From NCBI GenBank assembly GCA_027310505.1, contig DAIDAS010000179.1:1-18062 (forward strand): DNA of 18,062 nt, in the 5' to 3' direction. Under the pieces are notes generated by a model. The model was not told where the DNA came from. It made no database searches and worked only from the letters and a program-made list of their open reading frames with translations. The DNA is from a bacterium. GTDB lineage: Bacteria; Pseudomonadota; Gammaproteobacteria; Burkholderiales; Methylophilaceae. Below, piece after piece: positions 1 to 8,484 of the stretch (its first letter is position 1; each line of letters starts with the position of its first letter). The position numbers were made by a program, and so were the translations under genes.

Positions 1-1328
1 TTCACCACCACAGGCGTCGCAGCGGCGATCGTCGCTGGGTTGATCGTGCTCGAAAGCGTGATATCACGGGCTGCATACCGCGTCGGCTGTACAGTAAACA
101 CATCGCCTACACTCAATGTGGCCGGAGGCGTCAAGGTCAACCCCGGAATCGCTGTCGCCAGGGTCACATTGTTCAGCCCGGTTGTCGTGATGTTGGTGGA
201 AAGATCGGTGATCTGGTAACTGGGACCCGCACCCGTCACCTGAATCCGGTAATCGCTCGTGGTCAGTTGCGACGCGTTTGACAGCGTGGCCGTCAGTACG
301 CCGGAAGCAGAGTTATTGCTGCTGCTGGCCAGAACCGTCGGCTTGGGGGTGGCGAAGAAATTGCCGCCCAGCGCACCATTCAGGTCTTGCCCCAGCGCAT
401 GCTGGTCATTGAAGGTCTGGGCCATGACCATGGCCACCCTGCCCAGCGCATTTTGTGCCGGATCCAGCGTCGTCAGGCGGAAATCCAGCAAGCCGCCAAG
501 ACTACCGCCAGTGAGGCTATTGTTCGGCAGCAGCACGGTGTTCGCGCCAGACTGATATCCCACTTCGATCCGGCTCTGGTCTTGCGGCGATGGAATGGCC
601 GCCAGCTTGAATGTCTGCTGCCCCACGACCAGCGGCTGCCCGTTGCCGATAAAAACATTGAAGGCACCGTCATCCTGCTTGACCACCGTGGCACGAACCA
701 GCTTGTTGAGTTGCGAAATCAGGTTGTCGCGCGTATCCAGCAAGTCGTTCGGCGGCTGATTGGTGCTGCTGGTCTGCACCACAATCTGGTCATTGATGTT
801 GGCAATTTGCTGCGCCAAGCTATTGATATTGTTGACGCTATCGGTAATCTGGCTGTTCACGCCATCGCGCACTTCGGTAAAGCGCTGATCCAGGGTCTGA
901 AAGCGCGTAACCAAGGCACTGGCCGAGCTAATCATGGCCTGGCGCGAAGGAATCGACTGCGGGTTGGTGGAGACGTCACCCACCGCCTTGAAAAAATCCT
1001 GCAAGGCAGGCGACAGGCCGGCGCTTGGATCAGCCAGCACGTTGTCGATCTGGTTGATTTCGGTCTGGTAGGTGTCGAGATGAGCGCCCTGCGTTTGCGC
1101 CTGCAGCACCTGCGCGTCGAGAAACTGGCTATAAACCCGCTTGACGGTATCGACGTGCGCGCCCTGACCGATAAAACCGGCGCCGGTCAACAACGGGACA
1201 TTCGTCGCCTGCGAAATCTCCTGGCGGTGAAAACCGTCCGTATTCACGTTGGCGATATTGTGCCCGGCCGTTGTCAGACCGATCTGGGCTGCATTGAGGG
1301 CACCAACTCCGACACTGTAGAAACTCAT
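1..1328 (-). CDS. flgK: Flagellar hook-filament junction protein FlgK (HAP1), 3' end cut by window edge
   Basis: FlgK is the first of two adaptor proteins joining the hook to the flagellin filament outside the cell. About 442 N-terminal residues are visible in one open frame; the C-terminal domain lies outside the window. The start MSFYSVGVGALNAAQIGL and the following GHNIANVNTDGF are the classic N-terminal rod/hook/junction signature (residues about 1-40). A long helical region follows, including QIANINDQI and LLDTRDNLISQL, typical of the D1 domain. ATG at 1328 has a clear AGGTGG ribosome site about 7 nt upstream. I checked the frame near both ends and in the middle and found no frameshift. 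It is the last visible gene of the flgB-K operon, and flgL would be expected just beyond the left edge. The 56-nt gap before it carries a FliA-like promoter. Confidence 0.95.
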   Translation of the reverse strand, partial: MSFYSVGVGALNAAQIGLTTAGHNIANVNTDGFHRQEISQATNVPLLTGAGFIGQGAHVDTVKRVYSQFLDAQVLQAQTQGAHLDTYQTEINQIDNVLADPSAGLSPALQDFFKAVGDVSTNPQSIPSRQAMISSASALVTRFQTLDQRFTEVRDGVNSQITDSVNNINSLAQQIANINDQIVVQTSSTNQPPNDLLDTRDNLISQLNKLVRATVVKQDDGAFNVFIGNGQPLVVGQQTFKLAAIPSPQDQSRIEVGYQSGANTVLLPNNSLTGGSLGGLLDFRLTTLDPAQNALGRVAMVMAQTFNDQHALGQDLNGALGGNFFATPKPTVLASSSNNSASGVLTATLSNASQLTTSDYRIQVTGAGPSYQITDLSTNITTTGLNNVTLATAIPGLTLTPPATLSVGDVFTVQPTRYAARDITLSSTINPATIAAATPVVV

Positions 1329-1356
1329 GATTCAACCACCTAATCTGTTTGCTGAT

Positions 1357-1383
1357 TTAACGGCAAATTTCGTTTTTTCTTGA
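1357..1383 (-). promoter_or_regulatory. Candidate FliA (sigma-28) promoter for flgK
   Basis: On the minus strand, TCAAG (1383-1379) is followed after 14 nt by GCCGTTAA (1364-1357). The known sigma-28 consensus is TAAAGTTT-N11-GCCGATAA. The -10 octamer matches 7 of 8 bases and the first part of the -35 matches 4 of 5, with the correct spacing; the second half of the -35 does not match. The element overlaps the flgJ stop codon and lies in the only sizeable gap of the operon, about 30 nt before the flgK start. In enteric bacteria flgKL also has its own FliA promoter, which fits late expression of the junction proteins. Identified by eye only. Confidence 0.55.
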
Positions 1384-1384
1384 A

Positions 1385-2278
1385 TCAACCAGCAGGCACA
1401 TCCGTAGCGCCTGCTGTCAAACCATCGCGGAATGCCGCGCTATTGATGACGCGCATGATCTTGTCCGCATACATGGGGTCGGTAGCATAGCCACCAGACT
1501 GCAATCCGCGGGCGAAGCCTTCAGCATTACCACCTTGCGCAATCGCACCCGCATAACGCGGATTGCTCTTGAGCTGGCGGGCATAGTCGGCAAACGCTTC
1601 CTTGTAAGAGCCGTATGCCTTGAAACTGGCTGCCTGCTGCACGGGCTTGCCGTTTATGTATTCCGTGGTATCCGCCCTCACGGTGGCGCCCGACCAGTTT
1701 TTGCCGGCCTTGATGTTGAACAGGTTGAAGCTGTTGCCTTCGGCGCCGTGCAGCTCATGCTTGCCCCAACCGGTCTCGAGCGCCGCTTGCGCCACCAGCA
1801 CATGGGGAGAAACGCCGAGTTCGGCAGCAGCGTCCACCGCATGCGGCCAGAGTTTATTGACGAAATTGCGCGGGGTTGCCGATGTGTCTTTAGATGTGTC
1901 GTGCAGCCCGGCCGCAGGCATTTTTGAAGGTACGGCAGGAAGATCATACGGACGAGGCTGCAACTTGATGCCGGGCTTGGCCTCCATCGAGGCCTGCATC
2001 TGCGCGGTCAGCATGTCGGCCAGGCCGATGCCCCGCCCCTTGGAAACGCTCTGCGCGATCTGCTGGTCGAACATGTCGCTGAAGGTTTTTGTTTCCTGGC
2101 TGTCGAACGGGCCGTCCTGCGACAAGGTCTGGCGCATGCTGCGCAACATCATTTGCATGAAATACGCTTCGAACTGCTGTGCTGCCGCACGCACCGATTC
2201 CTTGCCACCATCTTTTTTTGCCTGGAGGCGCAGGCCGTCGAGGCCTTGTGGATTCAGTGCGAGCGCGTCGGAGAGCAT
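1385..2278 (-). CDS. flgJ: FlgJ, rod-cap protein with peptidoglycan-hydrolysing glucosaminidase domain
   Basis: FlgJ caps the growing flagellar rod and locally cuts peptidoglycan so the rod can cross the wall. The 297-residue protein has the two-domain form found in many beta- and gammaproteobacteria. The N-terminal rod-binding domain spans about residues 28-95, with AAAQQFEAYFMQMMLRSMR and SDMFDQQIAQ. A Pro/Ala-rich linker follows (about 100-135). The C-terminal glucosaminidase/muramidase domain (about 138-290) contains VAQAALETGWGK, with Glu168 as the likely catalytic acid, then SFNLFNIKA and a YATDPMYADKI motif. There is no export signal; FlgJ leaves through the flagellar type III apparatus. 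Its ATG directly abuts the flgI stop codon (TAAATG), and there is only a weak ribosome site inside the end of flgI, so translational coupling is likely. Confidence 0.95.
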   Translation of the reverse strand: MLSDALALNPQGLDGLRLQAKKDGGKESVRAAAQQFEAYFMQMMLRSMRQTLSQDGPFDSQETKTFSDMFDQQIAQSVSKGRGIGLADMLTAQMQASMEAKPGIKLQPRPYDLPAVPSKMPAAGLHDTSKDTSATPRNFVNKLWPHAVDAAAELGVSPHVLVAQAALETGWGKHELHGAEGNSFNLFNIKAGKNWSGATVRADTTEYINGKPVQQAASFKAYGSYKEAFADYARQLKSNPRYAGAIAQGGNAEGFARGLQSGGYATDPMYADKIMRVINSAAFRDGLTAGATDVPAG

Positions 2279-3382
2279 TTAGATGATTTCCAGGTCGGCT
2301 TTCAGCGCACCCGCCGCCTTCATCGCCTGCAAAATAGCCAGCAAGTCTTGCGGCGAAGCACCAACGGCATTCAGCGCCTTGACCACCTCGCCCAGCGAAA
2401 CGCCGGCTTTGAGCATCACCAGTTCGCCCTTCTTTTCCTTGATCTCGATCTGCGCCTGATCGGCAGTGACGGTCTGCCCCTGCGAGAAGGCGTTGGGCTG
2501 GCTGACCAGCGGCTCGCTGCTGATTACCACGGAAAGATTGCCATGCGCTACGGCCACCGTATCCAGCCGCACCTCCTTGTTCATGACGATGGAACCGGTG
2601 CGTGCATTGAGGATGACGCGGGCAATATCCTCACCCGGATTCACTGAAAGATTCTCCATGCGCGAAATGAAGGCGATGCGCTGGTTGTTGTCCATCGGCG
2701 CATTGACCCGCACCATGCGGCCGTCCAGCGCCACGGCAGTGCCTGCGCCGAAATTGCGATTGATGGTGTCGACCATGCGGGTCGCGGTCGTAAAGTCGGC
2801 CTGATTCAACTCCAGGTTGACGAACTCGCCCTGCCCGACATCGGTCGGCACCGCGCGTTCAACCGTTGCGCCGGCAGGAACGCGACCAGCGCTGAGGTGA
2901 TTCACCTGTACGCTTGAACCGCCGGAGGATGCCCCCACGCCGCCGACCAGCAAGCTCCCCTGCGCCATGGCGTAGACCTGGCTATCCGCGCCTTTGAGCG
3001 GCGTCATCAGCAGCGTGCCGCCGCGCAGGCTCTTGGCATTGCCCATGGAGGATACCGTCACGTCCAGCGTCTGGCCGCTCTTGGCAAACGGCGGCAAGTT
3101 GGCGGTGACCATCACCGCGGCCACGTTCTTGAGTTGCAGGTTGGTACCGGGGGGAAGATTCACACCCATGTTGCGCAGCATGCTGAGGATGCTCTGTACG
3201 GTAAAAGGCGTCTGCGTGGTCTGGTCGCCGGTGCCATCCAGACCTACGACAATACCGTAGCCCACCAACTGGTTGTTGCGCACGCCCTGGATGGATGCGA
3301 GATCCTTGATGCGGTCAGCCTGCGCCGGTGTTGCCGCCAAGGCTGCCAGCAGCGCGATGATGCCAGTAATACGGATGCTCAT
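2279..3382 (-). CDS. flgI: Flagellar P-ring protein FlgI
   Basis: FlgI forms the P-ring, the bushing around the rod in the peptidoglycan layer. ATG at 3382 gives 367 residues, the usual family length. It is preceded by a strong AGGAGG ribosome site and starts with a Sec signal peptide ending ATPAQA (about residues 1-21). The frame is open further upstream, but that extension is Arg/Ser-rich, overlaps flgH and hides the signal peptide, so it is rejected. Family features are DRIKDLASIQGVRNNQLVGYG just after the signal, then GLDGTGDQT, GTLLMTPLKGAD, and the C-terminal LLAILQAMKAAGALKADLEII. The 10-nt gap after flgH holds the ribosome site, so the genes are tightly coupled. Assembly in the periplasm needs the chaperone FlgA, encoded at 10453. 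Confidence 0.96.
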   Translation of the reverse strand: MSIRITGIIALLAALAATPAQADRIKDLASIQGVRNNQLVGYGIVVGLDGTGDQTTQTPFTVQSILSMLRNMGVNLPPGTNLQLKNVAAVMVTANLPPFAKSGQTLDVTVSSMGNAKSLRGGTLLMTPLKGADSQVYAMAQGSLLVGGVGASSGGSSVQVNHLSAGRVPAGATVERAVPTDVGQGEFVNLELNQADFTTATRMVDTINRNFGAGTAVALDGRMVRVNAPMDNNQRIAFISRMENLSVNPGEDIARVILNARTGSIVMNKEVRLDTVAVAHGNLSVVISSEPLVSQPNAFSQGQTVTADQAQIEIKEKKGELVMLKAGVSLGEVVKALNAVGASPQDLLAILQAMKAAGALKADLEII

Positions 3383-3392
3383 GTCACCCCTC

Positions 3393-4097
3393 CTAGAACG
3401 GCAGCAACGCCACAAAGAAGCGCGACAGCATGCTGATGATCTGTGCCGTATCCACGCCCTGCTTGCTCTTGGACTCGATACGCGCATCGGCCAGCTGCGT
3501 CGAGTTGACGGTATTGGCTGCTGTGATGTTGATCGGATTAACGACACCGGAAAGCCGGATGAATTCGGTCTGCTGGTTGATCGAGACCTGCTTCTCGCCG
3601 CTCACCAGCAAATTGCCGTTAGGCATCACCTCGATCACGGTGACGGTCACGATGCCGGTAAAGTTATTGCTGTTGCCATCGCTATCCTTGTTGTCGAATT
3701 TGAGTGAAGAATTCGCATTGACACTGGTATCGAGATTGGCGCCCTGGCTAAAGCCGGGCGGCGTGAACGGCAGCGGATTGGGCCTGAAGCCAAGGACGGT
3801 CGGCGTCGGAATCGCCACGGTCGCCGAACCCTTGCGGCTGCTGCTTTCGTTGGTGCTCTTGGTGGCGGCGGTTTTCTCCGCCAGATTGACGGTCAGCGTA
3901 TCCCCTACAAAACGCGCACGCCTGTCCTCGAACAGCGGACGGCTGTCCCCCGCCTGGTAGATCGCGCCATCGCGGTACGTCTTGGGCGGCGTCGCGTTCG
4001 GGCGCATCGTCATCGGCTGCTGCACGCTGGTCGAAGGGTCGGTATTACACCCGCTCAGCAATGCTGCCAACGCCAACAATAAGAACCATGCCTTCAT
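3393..4097 (-). CDS. flgH: Flagellar L-ring lipoprotein FlgH
   Basis: FlgH is the outer-membrane lipoprotein that forms the L-ring around the distal rod. The 234-residue product begins with a type II signal peptide, with lipobox LLSGC and the lipidated cysteine at residue 17. Family features are SRPLFEDRRARFVGDTLTV (residues about 52-70), a Ser/Thr-rich loop around SSSRKG, the NNFTGIVTVTVIEVMPNGNL block and the end IISMLSRFFVALLPF. The ribosome site AAGGA overlaps the flgG stop codon and sits about 8 nt before the ATG. Length and motif order are as expected for the family, and nothing is odd. Confidence 0.96.
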   Translation of the reverse strand: MKAWFLLLALAALLSGCNTDPSTSVQQPMTMRPNATPPKTYRDGAIYQAGDSRPLFEDRRARFVGDTLTVNLAEKTAATKSTNESSSRKGSATVAIPTPTVLGFRPNPLPFTPPGFSQGANLDTSVNANSSLKFDNKDSDGNSNNFTGIVTVTVIEVMPNGNLLVSGEKQVSINQQTEFIRLSGVVNPINITAANTVNSTQLADARIESKSKQGVDTAQIISMLSRFFVALLPF

Positions 4098-4107
4098 GAT
4101 ATTTTCC

Positions 4108-4887
4108 TTACAGTTGCACCAGCCGCTGCAACATCTGGTCCGACGCCTGAATCGACTTCGAATTGATTTCGTAAGCGCGCTGCGCCTGGATCATGTTGAT
4201 CAGTTCTTCCACCACATTGACGTTGGAAGTTTCGATGAACCCCTGCTGCAACGTACCCAGCCCGTTGATGCCAGGATTAGAAGTATTCGGGGTGCCGGAA
4301 GCGACCGTTTCCTGATACAGGTTGTCGCCAATGCTCTGCAGGCCGGCCGGATTGATGAAGTTGGTCAGCTGGATCGGCCCCTGGGTGTTGGAGACATTGC
4401 CCGGCTGGGTCACGGTCACCGTACCATCCTTGGCGATACTGATACTGACGGCATCCGGCGGGATCGTCACTTGCGGCTGCAATATGTCGCCATTCGCCGT
4501 CACCAGAGTACCGTCGCTGTTGACCTGGAAAGCGCCATCACGGGTATAGGCCAAAGAACCATCGGCCAGCTGAATCTGGAAGAAACCATTCCCTTGAACC
4601 GCGAGATCCAGGGTATTTCCGGTCTGCTGCAGGTTGCCCTGCAGGAAGATACGTTCGGTCGCCACCGGGCGGGCGCCGGTACCCAACTGCAAACCGGAAG
4701 GCACCTGGCTCTGCTGTGAAGCCTGTGCTCCGGGCTGGCGCAGGGTCTGGTAAATCAGGTCTTCGAACACCGGGCGCGAGCGCTTGAATCCGTTGGTGCT
4801 GACGTTGGCCAGGTTGTGCGAAATGACGTCGATGTTGGTCTGTTGCGACTCCATCCCGGTTTTGGCGATCCACAGTGATCTGAGCAT
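4108..4887 (-). CDS. flgG: Flagellar distal rod protein FlgG
   Basis: FlgG builds the distal rod that passes through the P- and L-rings and carries the hook. At 259 residues it has nearly the same length as enteric FlgG. The N-terminal helix MLRSLWIAKTGMESQQTNID leads into the conserved SHNLANVSTNGFKRSRPVFED block. DLAVQGNGFFQI is the shared rod/hook beta-domain motif. The C-terminal helix EELINMIQAQRAYEINSKSI is characteristic of FlgG. The ribosome site AGGA lies about 9 nt before the ATG. The 18-nt spacing from flgF is the widest among the genes from flgE to flgJ, but still fits a single transcript. Confidence 0.97.
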   Translation of the reverse strand: MLRSLWIAKTGMESQQTNIDVISHNLANVSTNGFKRSRPVFEDLIYQTLRQPGAQASQQSQVPSGLQLGTGARPVATERIFLQGNLQQTGNTLDLAVQGNGFFQIQLADGSLAYTRDGAFQVNSDGTLVTANGDILQPQVTIPPDAVSISIAKDGTVTVTQPGNVSNTQGPIQLTNFINPAGLQSIGDNLYQETVASGTPNTSNPGINGLGTLQQGFIETSNVNVVEELINMIQAQRAYEINSKSIQASDQMLQRLVQL

Positions 4888-4905
4888 GTGTTATTCCTGA
4901 GTTAT

Positions 4906-5646
4906 TTATGCGTTAAGCGACATCACTTGTGCCGCACGGTTGGCGTTTTCATCGGCCTTCTGCATCAGCTTGACCTGCAAGTCAAAGAGACGTGACTGGT
5001 CGATGATGCTGATCAGCGAATCCACACTATTGACGTTGCTTGCCTCCAACACCCCCGAAGCCAGATTGACTGCCGCATCGGCGGGCGCCGGCTGGCCGCT
5101 CTTTTGACGGAACAAGCCATCGTCGCCACGCACCATGTCGGCATCCGCCGGGTTGACCAGCTTGAGGCGGGCAATGGCGGTAGTGGCGTTGTACTGATTA
5201 TTGGTCACGATGGAGATCGTGCCGTCCTTGCCGATCGTGACCTCGGAGTCGTTCGGGATGGCAATCGGGCCGCCGTCGCCCATCACCGGCAAACCGTTGC
5301 TGGTCACCAGCTGGCCGTCGATGCCCACCTGCAGGCTGCCGTTGCGGGTATAGGCCTCTTGCCCCTTGGCATCCTGCACGGCAATCCAGCCATTGCCCTG
5401 AATCGCCACATCCAGCGGACGACCGGTACTGCGCATGGAGCCAAGAGACAGATCCGAGTTCGGCGTCGAATCCACCACGAACGTCCTAGTCGGCGCACCA
5501 GGCCCCAATACCGGCAACGCACGGAAGGCGCTGTTTTGCGCCTTGTAGGCCGTCGTGGACACGTTCGACAGGTTCTGCGCCGTCACCGCCTGCTGATACA
5601 GGCTGTGCTTGGCACCATTCATCGCGATATAAAGAAGCCGATCCAT
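4906..5646 (-). CDS. flgF: Flagellar proximal rod protein FlgF
   Basis: FlgF is a proximal rod subunit. The 246-residue product starts MDRLLYIAMNGAKHSLYQQ and carries the rod signature QNLSNVSTTAYKAQNSAF, then DVAIQGNGWIAVQ. The FlgF-like C-terminus includes VDSLISIIDQSRLFDLQ. It differs from the neighbouring FlgG by its divergent N-terminus and its shorter final helix. The ATG at 5646 follows flgE by 10 nt, and no Shine-Dalgarno-like purine run is visible there (the gap reads TCGCTGAACC). Initiation probably relies on ribosomes finishing flgE. This is the only gene of the operon with such a poor ribosome site apart from flgJ and flgB, whose sites are also weak. Confidence 0.96.
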   Translation of the reverse strand: MDRLLYIAMNGAKHSLYQQAVTAQNLSNVSTTAYKAQNSAFRALPVLGPGAPTRTFVVDSTPNSDLSLGSMRSTGRPLDVAIQGNGWIAVQDAKGQEAYTRNGSLQVGIDGQLVTSNGLPVMGDGGPIAIPNDSEVTIGKDGTISIVTNNQYNATTAIARLKLVNPADADMVRGDDGLFRQKSGQPAPADAAVNLASGVLEASNVNSVDSLISIIDQSRLFDLQVKLMQKADENANRAAQVMSLNA

Positions 5647-5656
5647 GGTTCAGCGA

Positions 5657-6949
5657 TTAGCGCAGGTTCACCAGAGTTTGCATCACAGCGTCCTGCGTCT
5701 TGATGGTTTGCGCATTGGCCTGATAGACGCGCTGGGCGGTGATCATATTGACCAGCTCCGCCGTCAGGTCGACGTTGGAGTCTTCCACCGCCGCCGACTG
5801 CAATACGCCATTGCCTGCCGCGCCCGGTGGATTGCGTAGCGCCTGCCCTGAAGCGGAAGTGACAGCCCAGCGATTATTTCCCAGCGGCTGCAATCCCTGT
5901 GGATTGGCAAAGTTTGCCAGCGCCACCTGGCCGAGATTCAACGACTGTCCGTTAGAGTAGCGCGCCTTAATAATTCCGTCGGCGCTAACATTGAAACCAG
6001 ACAACTCACCTGGCGCATGACCATCCTGCGCCAATGAGGTGACGGCAAAATTAGACCCGTATTGCGTCGACCCAGCCAAGTTCAGCTTGAAGTTCATTGG
6101 AGCCACCCCGCCACTCAGCGGTGGCGCAGCAATTGGTCCCACGGACGCAAAGGTTTGGCCTGCCACCCCGTTAACCGAACTCAGCACCCCGGCATTGGTA
6201 AAGTTCACGGGAACATTCGATGCCACGACCACCTGGCTCCCTGTCGCCACATCAGGGATGGAGGCATACATACGCCACAGGTTGGGAGTCGCCGCATCCG
6301 CCGCATCCTTGCGGAAATACATGTTCATGGTATGGGCATTGCCCAAACTGTCGTAGATGGAAACCGCTGTCGAACTGTTATAGGTCGAGGGGTTGTTTGG
6401 GTCGAACGCAGGCAGTACCGGCAAGGCAGCACTACGGCTGTCCAGATTGATTTTTGCCTGCACCCCGGTCGCCGCCGGCGACATGCCGGTGGCCAGAGGC
6501 CCGATTCCGGCCTTAGAAAGTTGCAGGCTGCCAATCGGGCCAGGCTGCCCGGTCACGGGGTCAAGCGGGTAAGCCTGCAAACGCAGACCCTCGTTATTGA
6601 CGACATAGTCCTGGTTATCCAGGGAAAACTGGCCATTGCGCGTGTAATATTCCGTAGTGGTTCCCGGCGGGCTCACAATAAAAAAGCCGCCCCCGTTGAT
6701 CGCGAGATCCAAAGGGTTGTTGGTAGTCGTGATATTGCCCTGGGTAAACTGCTGCACCACCCCGGCCACTTTCGCCCCCAAGCCAATCGGCGAGCTGCCT
6801 GCGCCGGAAAGCGATGCCGCAAACACGTCGGCAAACTCCGCCTGTCCGCTCTTGAAGCCTACCGTGCTGGCATTAGCCACATTGTTGCCGATGACGTCCA
6901 GGTTCTTGGACGACACATTCAGACCGCTCAACCCTTGCTGAAAACCCAT
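5657..6949 (-). CDS. flgE: Flagellar hook protein FlgE
   Basis: FlgE polymerises into the hook, the universal joint between rod and filament. The 430-residue product has the conserved N-terminus (MGFQQGLSGLNVSSKNLDV, then GNNVANASTVGFKSGQAEF), the domain motif DLAINGGGFFIV around residue 80, and a variable surface-exposed centre from about 150 to 330. The C-terminal block SNVDLTAELVNMITAQRVYQ is followed by NAQTIKTQDAVMQTLVNL. It is slightly longer than the roughly 400-residue enteric protein because of the central region. The ribosome site GGAAGGA lies about 8 nt upstream of the ATG. It follows flgD by 15 nt, and FlgD is the cap for its assembly. Confidence 0.97.
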   Translation of the reverse strand: MGFQQGLSGLNVSSKNLDVIGNNVANASTVGFKSGQAEFADVFAASLSGAGSSPIGLGAKVAGVVQQFTQGNITTTNNPLDLAINGGGFFIVSPPGTTTEYYTRNGQFSLDNQDYVVNNEGLRLQAYPLDPVTGQPGPIGSLQLSKAGIGPLATGMSPAATGVQAKINLDSRSAALPVLPAFDPNNPSTYNSSTAVSIYDSLGNAHTMNMYFRKDAADAATPNLWRMYASIPDVATGSQVVVASNVPVNFTNAGVLSSVNGVAGQTFASVGPIAAPPLSGGVAPMNFKLNLAGSTQYGSNFAVTSLAQDGHAPGELSGFNVSADGIIKARYSNGQSLNLGQVALANFANPQGLQPLGNNRWAVTSASGQALRNPPGAAGNGVLQSAAVEDSNVDLTAELVNMITAQRVYQANAQTIKTQDAVMQTLVNLR

Positions 6950-6964
6950 TTTTCAGTCCTTCCC

Positions 6965-7612
6965 TTACAGAATCTGTTTAACCTGGCTCAAATCCACCAG
7001 GCCCATGCCCTGCACGCTCAACGCAGGCCCCACCTGATCCATCAGCACGCTCTGCACCATTCCGACCGACAAGCCAACCGGCGCTACAGACTTGCCGGCC
7101 AGCGTCGCGTCGACGGTAAAGGTGTACCCGCCATCCGGCGCGCTGCTGCCGTCGTTCGCCTTGCCATCCCACTGGAACGACACCACACCGTCGTTCTGCT
7201 TGCCCAGGTCGAGATCGCGCACCAGATTGTTGTTGGCGTCAAAAATCTTCACCTTGACGCTATCGGCGGCACTCGGCAGCTCCGCGCCAGCCACACCCTT
7301 GCCGCCGCTGAGGTTGACGAAATCACCCGGCGCCAGTACGTGATGGCCGATCATCCCGACCGACTGGAACGCCTGCGCCTTGGTGAAGGCCGACAGCGTC
7401 GCGTTCAGCTTCTCGATGCCGTTCACGGTAGAAAGCTGCGCCATTTGCGAAGTCACCTGCGCGTTATCCAGCGGATTCAGCGGATCCTGATTCTTCATCT
7501 GTGTCACCAGAAGCTTGAGGAAGCGATCCTGCGTCTCGTCCGCCGCGCTCTTCTTGACCGCGCTGGTTGTGCTGTTTGCGGTATCGGTTACACCTGCTAC
7601 TGCTGCTACCAT
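6965..7612 (-). CDS. flgD: Flagellar hook-assembly cap protein FlgD
   Basis: FlgD is the scaffold that sits at the tip of the growing hook and is replaced by FlgK when the hook is complete. The 215-residue product starts at an ATG with a strong GAGGAG ribosome site. The signature block FLKLLVTQMKNQDPLNPLDN, followed by QVTSQMAQLSTVNGIEKLN, lies at about residues 31-70. The C-terminal half has an Ig-like (FlgD-Ig) segment with VKIFDANNNLVRDLDLG and the GGYTFTVDA strand near residue 150, flanked by strands of the Tudor-like subdomain (HHVLAPGDF to the end). The 15-nt gaps on both sides place it firmly within the operon. Confidence 0.96.
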   Translation of the reverse strand: MVAAVAGVTDTANSTTSAVKKSAADETQDRFLKLLVTQMKNQDPLNPLDNAQVTSQMAQLSTVNGIEKLNATLSAFTKAQAFQSVGMIGHHVLAPGDFVNLSGGKGVAGAELPSAADSVKVKIFDANNNLVRDLDLGKQNDGVVSFQWDGKANDGSSAPDGGYTFTVDATLAGKSVAPVGLSVGMVQSVLMDQVGPALSVQGMGLVDLSQVKQIL

Positions 7613-7627
7613 TTTCCGTCTCCTCGA

Positions 7628-8041
7628 TTACTGACCAAGCGCCAGCGTGCGCTGGATCATGGTCTTGGCCGTATTCATCATCTCCACGTTCGCCTGATAC
7701 GAACGGGAGGCCGAAATCATGTTGGTCATCTCCTCGACCACATTCACATTGGGCATGGTCACGTAGCCTTGGGCATTGGCATACGGACTCTTGGGGTCGT
7801 AGACGATCTTCATGGGCGAAGCATCATCCACCACCTTGGCCACTACCACGCCATTAGCCCCTTTGGGCATGGCCGGATTCAGCGGCTTGGCCTGGAATAC
7901 CACCTGTTTGGCGCGATAGGGCTGGCCATCGGAACTGGTGACGCTGTCGGCATTCGCCATGTTGCTCGCCACCACATTGAGCCGCATGGACTGCGCCGTC
8001 ATGGCAGAACCTGCGATATCGAAGACGTTAAATAGCGCCAT
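7628..8041 (-). CDS. flgC: Flagellar proximal rod protein FlgC
   Basis: FlgC is a proximal rod subunit assembled next to FlgB. ATG at 8041 gives 137 residues, typical for FlgC, beginning MALFNVFDIAGSAMTAQSMR. A TTG two codons upstream would only add two residues and is not preferred. Conserved features are VVASNMANADSVTSSDGQPY (residues about 24-43), the YVTMPNVNVVEEMTNMISAS block and the final helix. The flgB stop codon lies 2 nt upstream, and the ribosome site GAAGGG sits inside the end of flgB, so the two rod genes are probably translationally coupled. Confidence 0.96.
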   Translation of the reverse strand: MALFNVFDIAGSAMTAQSMRLNVVASNMANADSVTSSDGQPYRAKQVVFQAKPLNPAMPKGANGVVVAKVVDDASPMKIVYDPKSPYANAQGYVTMPNVNVVEEMTNMISASRSYQANVEMMNTAKTMIQRTLALGQ

Positions 8042-8043
8042 GA

Positions 8044-8448
8044 TCAATTACCCTTCAGAGCCAGCATGGTGTCGCGAATGTCGCCGTTGATGAACTGCAG
8101 CGTGGACATGTATTGCAGCGCATTCTCTGAGAACTGCGCCTGCTCGATATTGGTATCGACCGTATTGCCATCGATGCTTGGCTGAACAGAAGCGCGATAC
8201 ATGGGCTTGATGCCAGCCAGCGAACCGCCGCCCTTGCCATCCATATGGCCCGCCGCGGTCTTGGCCAGACCCACGCCACCGGCAGCCCCTTGCGCCTGAC
8301 GCAGCGCCGAGGCGAAGTCGATATCCATCGCCTTGTAATTCGGCGTATCGGCATTGGCGATATTGGATGCCAGCACCTGCTGGCGATAGCCGCGCAGCGC
8401 CAGAACCTTCTCCTGGAATGCAAATGCCCTGTCGATACTGTTGATCAT
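8044..8448 (-). CDS. flgB: Flagellar proximal rod protein FlgB
   Basis: FlgB is the first proximal rod subunit and the first gene of the operon. ATG at 8448 gives 134 residues, MINSIDRAFAFQEKVLALR, followed by the family block VLASNIANADTPNYKAMDID. It ends with the helix NALQYMSTLQFINGDI. An in-frame TTG five codons upstream exists, but alignment to the known FlgB start and length favours the ATG. The ribosome site is poor (a TTTGGGG run a few bases before the start). The 163-nt upstream region holds a sigma-54 promoter, with a predicted transcript start about 25-30 nt before the ATG. Confidence 0.95.
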   Translation of the reverse strand: MINSIDRAFAFQEKVLALRGYRQQVLASNIANADTPNYKAMDIDFASALRQAQGAAGGVGLAKTAAGHMDGKGGGSLAGIKPMYRASVQPSIDGNTVDTNIEQAQFSENALQYMSTLQFINGDIRDTMLALKGN

Positions 8449-8484
8449 GCCCCAAAGCCCCAAATGTCAATGTCATCGCATTTC

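Noticed and set aside
387..1343. Open frame of 318 codons on the plus strand opposite flgK
   Set aside because: The minus strand reads as FlgK throughout, and the antisense product is low-complexity His/Arg/Gln-rich without motifs.
3383..3547. 55-codon N-terminal extension of flgI
   Set aside because: It overlaps the end of flgH, is Arg/Ser-rich and would bury the signal peptide. The ATG at 3382 has an AGGAGG site and gives the family length.
6062..8035. Open frame of 657 codons on the plus strand opposite flgE, flgD and flgC
   Set aside because: It is fully antisense to three clear flagellar genes, is rich in His/Arg/Gln as expected for a mirror frame of GC-rich coding DNA, and shows no domain, signal peptide or ribosome site.
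8044..8463. Upstream TTG starts for flgB (8463) and flgC (8047)
   Set aside because: The ATG codons at 8448 and 8041 match the known N-termini and lengths of FlgB and FlgC.
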